Part shown: positions 61,501 through 64,000 of the stretch, piece after piece
How positions within the stretch are numbered: position 1 is the first letter of the stretch
How the letters are laid out: every line of letters begins with the position of its first letter
Assembly (NCBI GenBank): GCA_025200525.1
Contig: CM045761.1
Location: 206,915,870-206,979,869, forward strand
DNA from: Camellia lanceoleosa
Lineage: Eukaryota > Streptophyta > Magnoliopsida > Ericales > Theaceae
Reading direction: 5' to 3'
DNA length: 64,000 nucleotides
Notes under the pieces: generated by a model
Told to the model about the DNA's origin: nothing
Database searches by the model: none
The model's input: the letters and a program-made list of their open reading frames with translations, nothing else
Made by a program: the position numbers and the translations under genes

Positions 61501-64000
61501 TTATTTGCGCGATCGTGACTGTTCGCAGTATTCACACTCGCAATGTTGCGATCGTGACCGCTTTTGTGCAATTTACACTCGCAGTATTTTGCGCATCGCA
61601 CTGTTTTGTGCAGTTTATCACTCGCGCTAATTTGTCCATCGCATTGTTTTGTACAGTTGACAGTTGCGCTATTTTGCGCATCGCATTGTTTTGTGCAGCT
61701 TATCACTCGCGCTATTTTGCGCATCGCACTATTTTGTGCAGTAGACCCTCGCGCTATTTTGCGTATCGCAGTGTTTTGAGCAGTTCACACTTGCGCTATG
61801 TTGCGCATCGCACTGTTTTGTGAAGTATACACTTGTGCTATTTTGCGCATCACACTGTTTTGTACAATTGATGTCGACTATTTTGGCGATCGCACGCTTT
61901 GTGCGATTCACACTCGCGCTTATGTTGCGATCGTGACTGCTTTTGTGCTTTACACCGCTTATTTTGGCGCGATAGCAATCGCTTTTGTGCGATTTATCAC
62001 TCGGCTATTTTGGCGATCGCACGGGTTTGTGCGATTCACACTTGCGCAAAGGTTGCACACCACATCATTTGCGCTTTGCACTCGCTTATTTTGGCGATCG
62101 TGACTGCTTTTGTGCGATTTATCACTCACGCTTATTTTATGATCGTGACCGCTTTTGTGCGATTTATCACTCGCTTATTTTACGATCGCCGGTTTATGCG
62201 TTTTATCAATTGTGGGCATCGCCCGTTTTGTGTGCGATTTTACACTCGGCTTATTTTGGCGATCGCACTATTTTGTGCGCTTTACCTGGCGCTTATGTTC
62301 CGTGATCGCACGCTTTTGTGCAATTTATCACTCGCTTATTTCGCGCGATCGCAATGGTTTGTGTTTGACTGGCTTACTTTCGCGATCGTGACTGCTTTAT
62401 GTGGGTTACACTCGCGCAATGTTGCGATCGTGACCGCTTTTGTGCGCTTTGTAATCGCTTATTTTGGCGATCGCGACTGCTTTTGTGCAGTTTATCACCC
62501 GCGTTATTTTGTGCATCGCACTGTTTTCAACAGTTGACGGTCGCGCTAGTTTGCTCATAGCACCGTTTTGTGCAGCTTATCACTCGCACTATTTTGCGCA
62601 TCGCACTGTTTTGTGCAGTTCACACTCGCGCTATGTTGCGCATCGCACTGTTTTCTGAAGTTTACACATGTGCTATTTTGCGCATCGCACTGTTTTGTGC
62701 AGTTTATCACTTGGCCTATTTTGCGCATCGCACTGTTTATTGCAGTTTATCACTCGGGCCATTTTGCGCATCGCACTATTTTGTGCAATTGACACTCACG
62801 CTATTTTGCGCATCGCACTATTTTGTGCAGTTCACACTTGCGCTATGCTGCCCATCGCACTGTTTTCTGCAGTTTACACTCGCGCTATTTTGTGCATCGC
62901 ACTGTTTTGTGCAGTTGACACTCGCGCTACTTTGCGCATCGTGCTGCTTGCGTAGCTTACACTCGCGCAATCTTGCGATCGCGACCGCTTTTGTGCGTTC
63001 ATCCTCGCACTATTTTGGGCAACGACTGCTTTTGTGCATTCATCCTCGCGCTTATTTTGGCGATTACGCTTTTGTGCTTGACACTCGGCTATTTTGCGAT
63101 CGTGACTGCTTTTGTGCTTTATCGGCGCTTATTTTGGCGATCGCGACTGCTTTTGTACGGGTACCTCGCGCTATTTTTTGCGATCGCGACTGCTTTTGTG
63201 CGCTTTACACTCGCGCTAGTTTGCGATCGCCGCTTTTGTGCGCTTTATCACTGGCTATTTTGCACATCGTGACTGCTTTTGTGCGCTGACACTCGCGCTT
63301 ATTTTATGATCGCACTATTTTGTGCGATTCACACTCGCGCTTATTTTGGCGATCGCGACCGCTTTGTGAAGTTGAAACTCGCTTATTTTGGCGATCGCAC
63401 TATTTTCTGCAGCTCACACTCGAAATGAAGGCGATCGTGACTTTTCTGAGTTACACTCACGGTATTTTATGCGATCACACTCTTTTTGTACGGCTTGACA
63501 CTCGACACTATTTTGCGATCGCGACGCTTTTGTGCGTACACTCGCGCTTATGTTGCGATCGTGACTGCTTTTGTGCTTTTACACTCGCGCAATTTTGGCG
63601 ATCGTGACCGCTTTTGTGCAAGATACCACTCGCGCTTATTTGGCGATCGTGACCGGTTTGTGTGCTCACAATTTACACTTGCGCGCAAGGTTGCGATTGC
63701 ATCGCTTGCGCTTTACACTCGCGCTTATTTTGCACATCGTGACTGCTTTTTGCAGCTTTATCGCGCGCTTATTTTGCGATCGTGACCGCTTTTGTGCGCT
63801 TTATCACTGTATTTTACGCATCGCGACGCTTTTTTCTGATTGACACTCGCGCCATTTTACGCGTCGCACAGTTTTGTGCAGCTTTACACTCGCTTATTTT
63901 ATGCCGTGACCGCTTTGTGCAGTTTACCCTGGCGCTATGTTGCGCATCGCACAGTTTTGTGCAATTTATCACTCGCGCTATTTTGCTCATCGCACCGTTT

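Larger units (their letters stand above)
51245..64000 (+). repeat. 42/43-bp satellite array, right block (plus orientation)
   Basis: Continuation of the middle block. Type A patches are at about 51245-51990, 52790-53040, 53460-54680, 55560-55870, 58160-58390, 59260-59470, 60220-60430, 61560-61870, 62480-62950 and 63850-64000. Type B or mixed sequence (TTTTGCGATCGTGACTGC, TTTTGTGCGATTTATCAC) lies between them. Marker blocks recur: a shortened unit CACTTGCGCAGTGTTGCGC followed by CGTTTGCAG at 51478, 54528, 56787, 58052, 59262, 62040 and 63683, and GTAGACCCTCGCGC at 55775 and 61741. The array runs off the window end. Confidence 0.95.

Noticed and set aside
8692..64000. Telomeric or rDNA spacer repeat
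   Set aside because: No TTTAGGG-type units and no rRNA sequence are present. The 42/43-bp CG-rich unit is a distinct satellite.

Overview
The window looks like nuclear DNA from a flowering plant, in repeat-dense, probably pericentromeric or centromeric heterochromatin. Support for this is a plant-type GT-AG gene end (mitochondrial-processing peptidase beta), a nuclear copy of plastid DNA (psbM, trnD), Tat/Ogre-like Ty3/gypsy LTR retroelements, and about 39.6 kb of a short CG-rich satellite. No prokaryotic feature, CRISPR array or complete nuclear protein gene was found. Nearly all of the long open frames between 8.7 and 64 kb are translations of the satellite on both strands.

Layout: (1) 46-759, last three exons of an MPP-beta-like gene. 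(2) 1481-5900, a solo LTR (plus sense) with a perfect 5-bp target duplication. (3) about 6603-8691, a plastid insertion running from the trnY 3' end through trnD-GUC to psbM and its downstream spacer. (4) 8692-20250, satellite array in one orientation. (5) 20251-35508, the same satellite in the opposite orientation. (6) 35509-51244, a full-length but non-autonomous LTR retroelement in minus sense, with LTRs of 3.72 and 3.74 kb, PBS, PPT, a damaged gag-like frame and no pol. (7) 51245-64000, continuation of the satellite interrupted by the element.

The satellite monomer is 42 or 43 bp depending on a short linker. Monomers with different linkers are arranged in sets of three or four (about 127 or 169-170 bp), and longer blocks recur at about 1.2 kb or multiples. 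Two monomer dialects alternate in patches. Type A is almost perfect. Type B carries the same systematic changes in every monomer (GATCGC, GACTGCTTTTG) even where private block-specific variants are kept.

The most interesting observation is that the 3' untranslated part of the nested retroelement (about 41.1-41.4 kb) contains short stretches closely resembling the satellite monomer, with the best one differing only by transitions. This suggests that the satellite was born from the tandem-repeat-prone 3' region of a relative of this retroelement, and that a family member later inserted into the resulting array.
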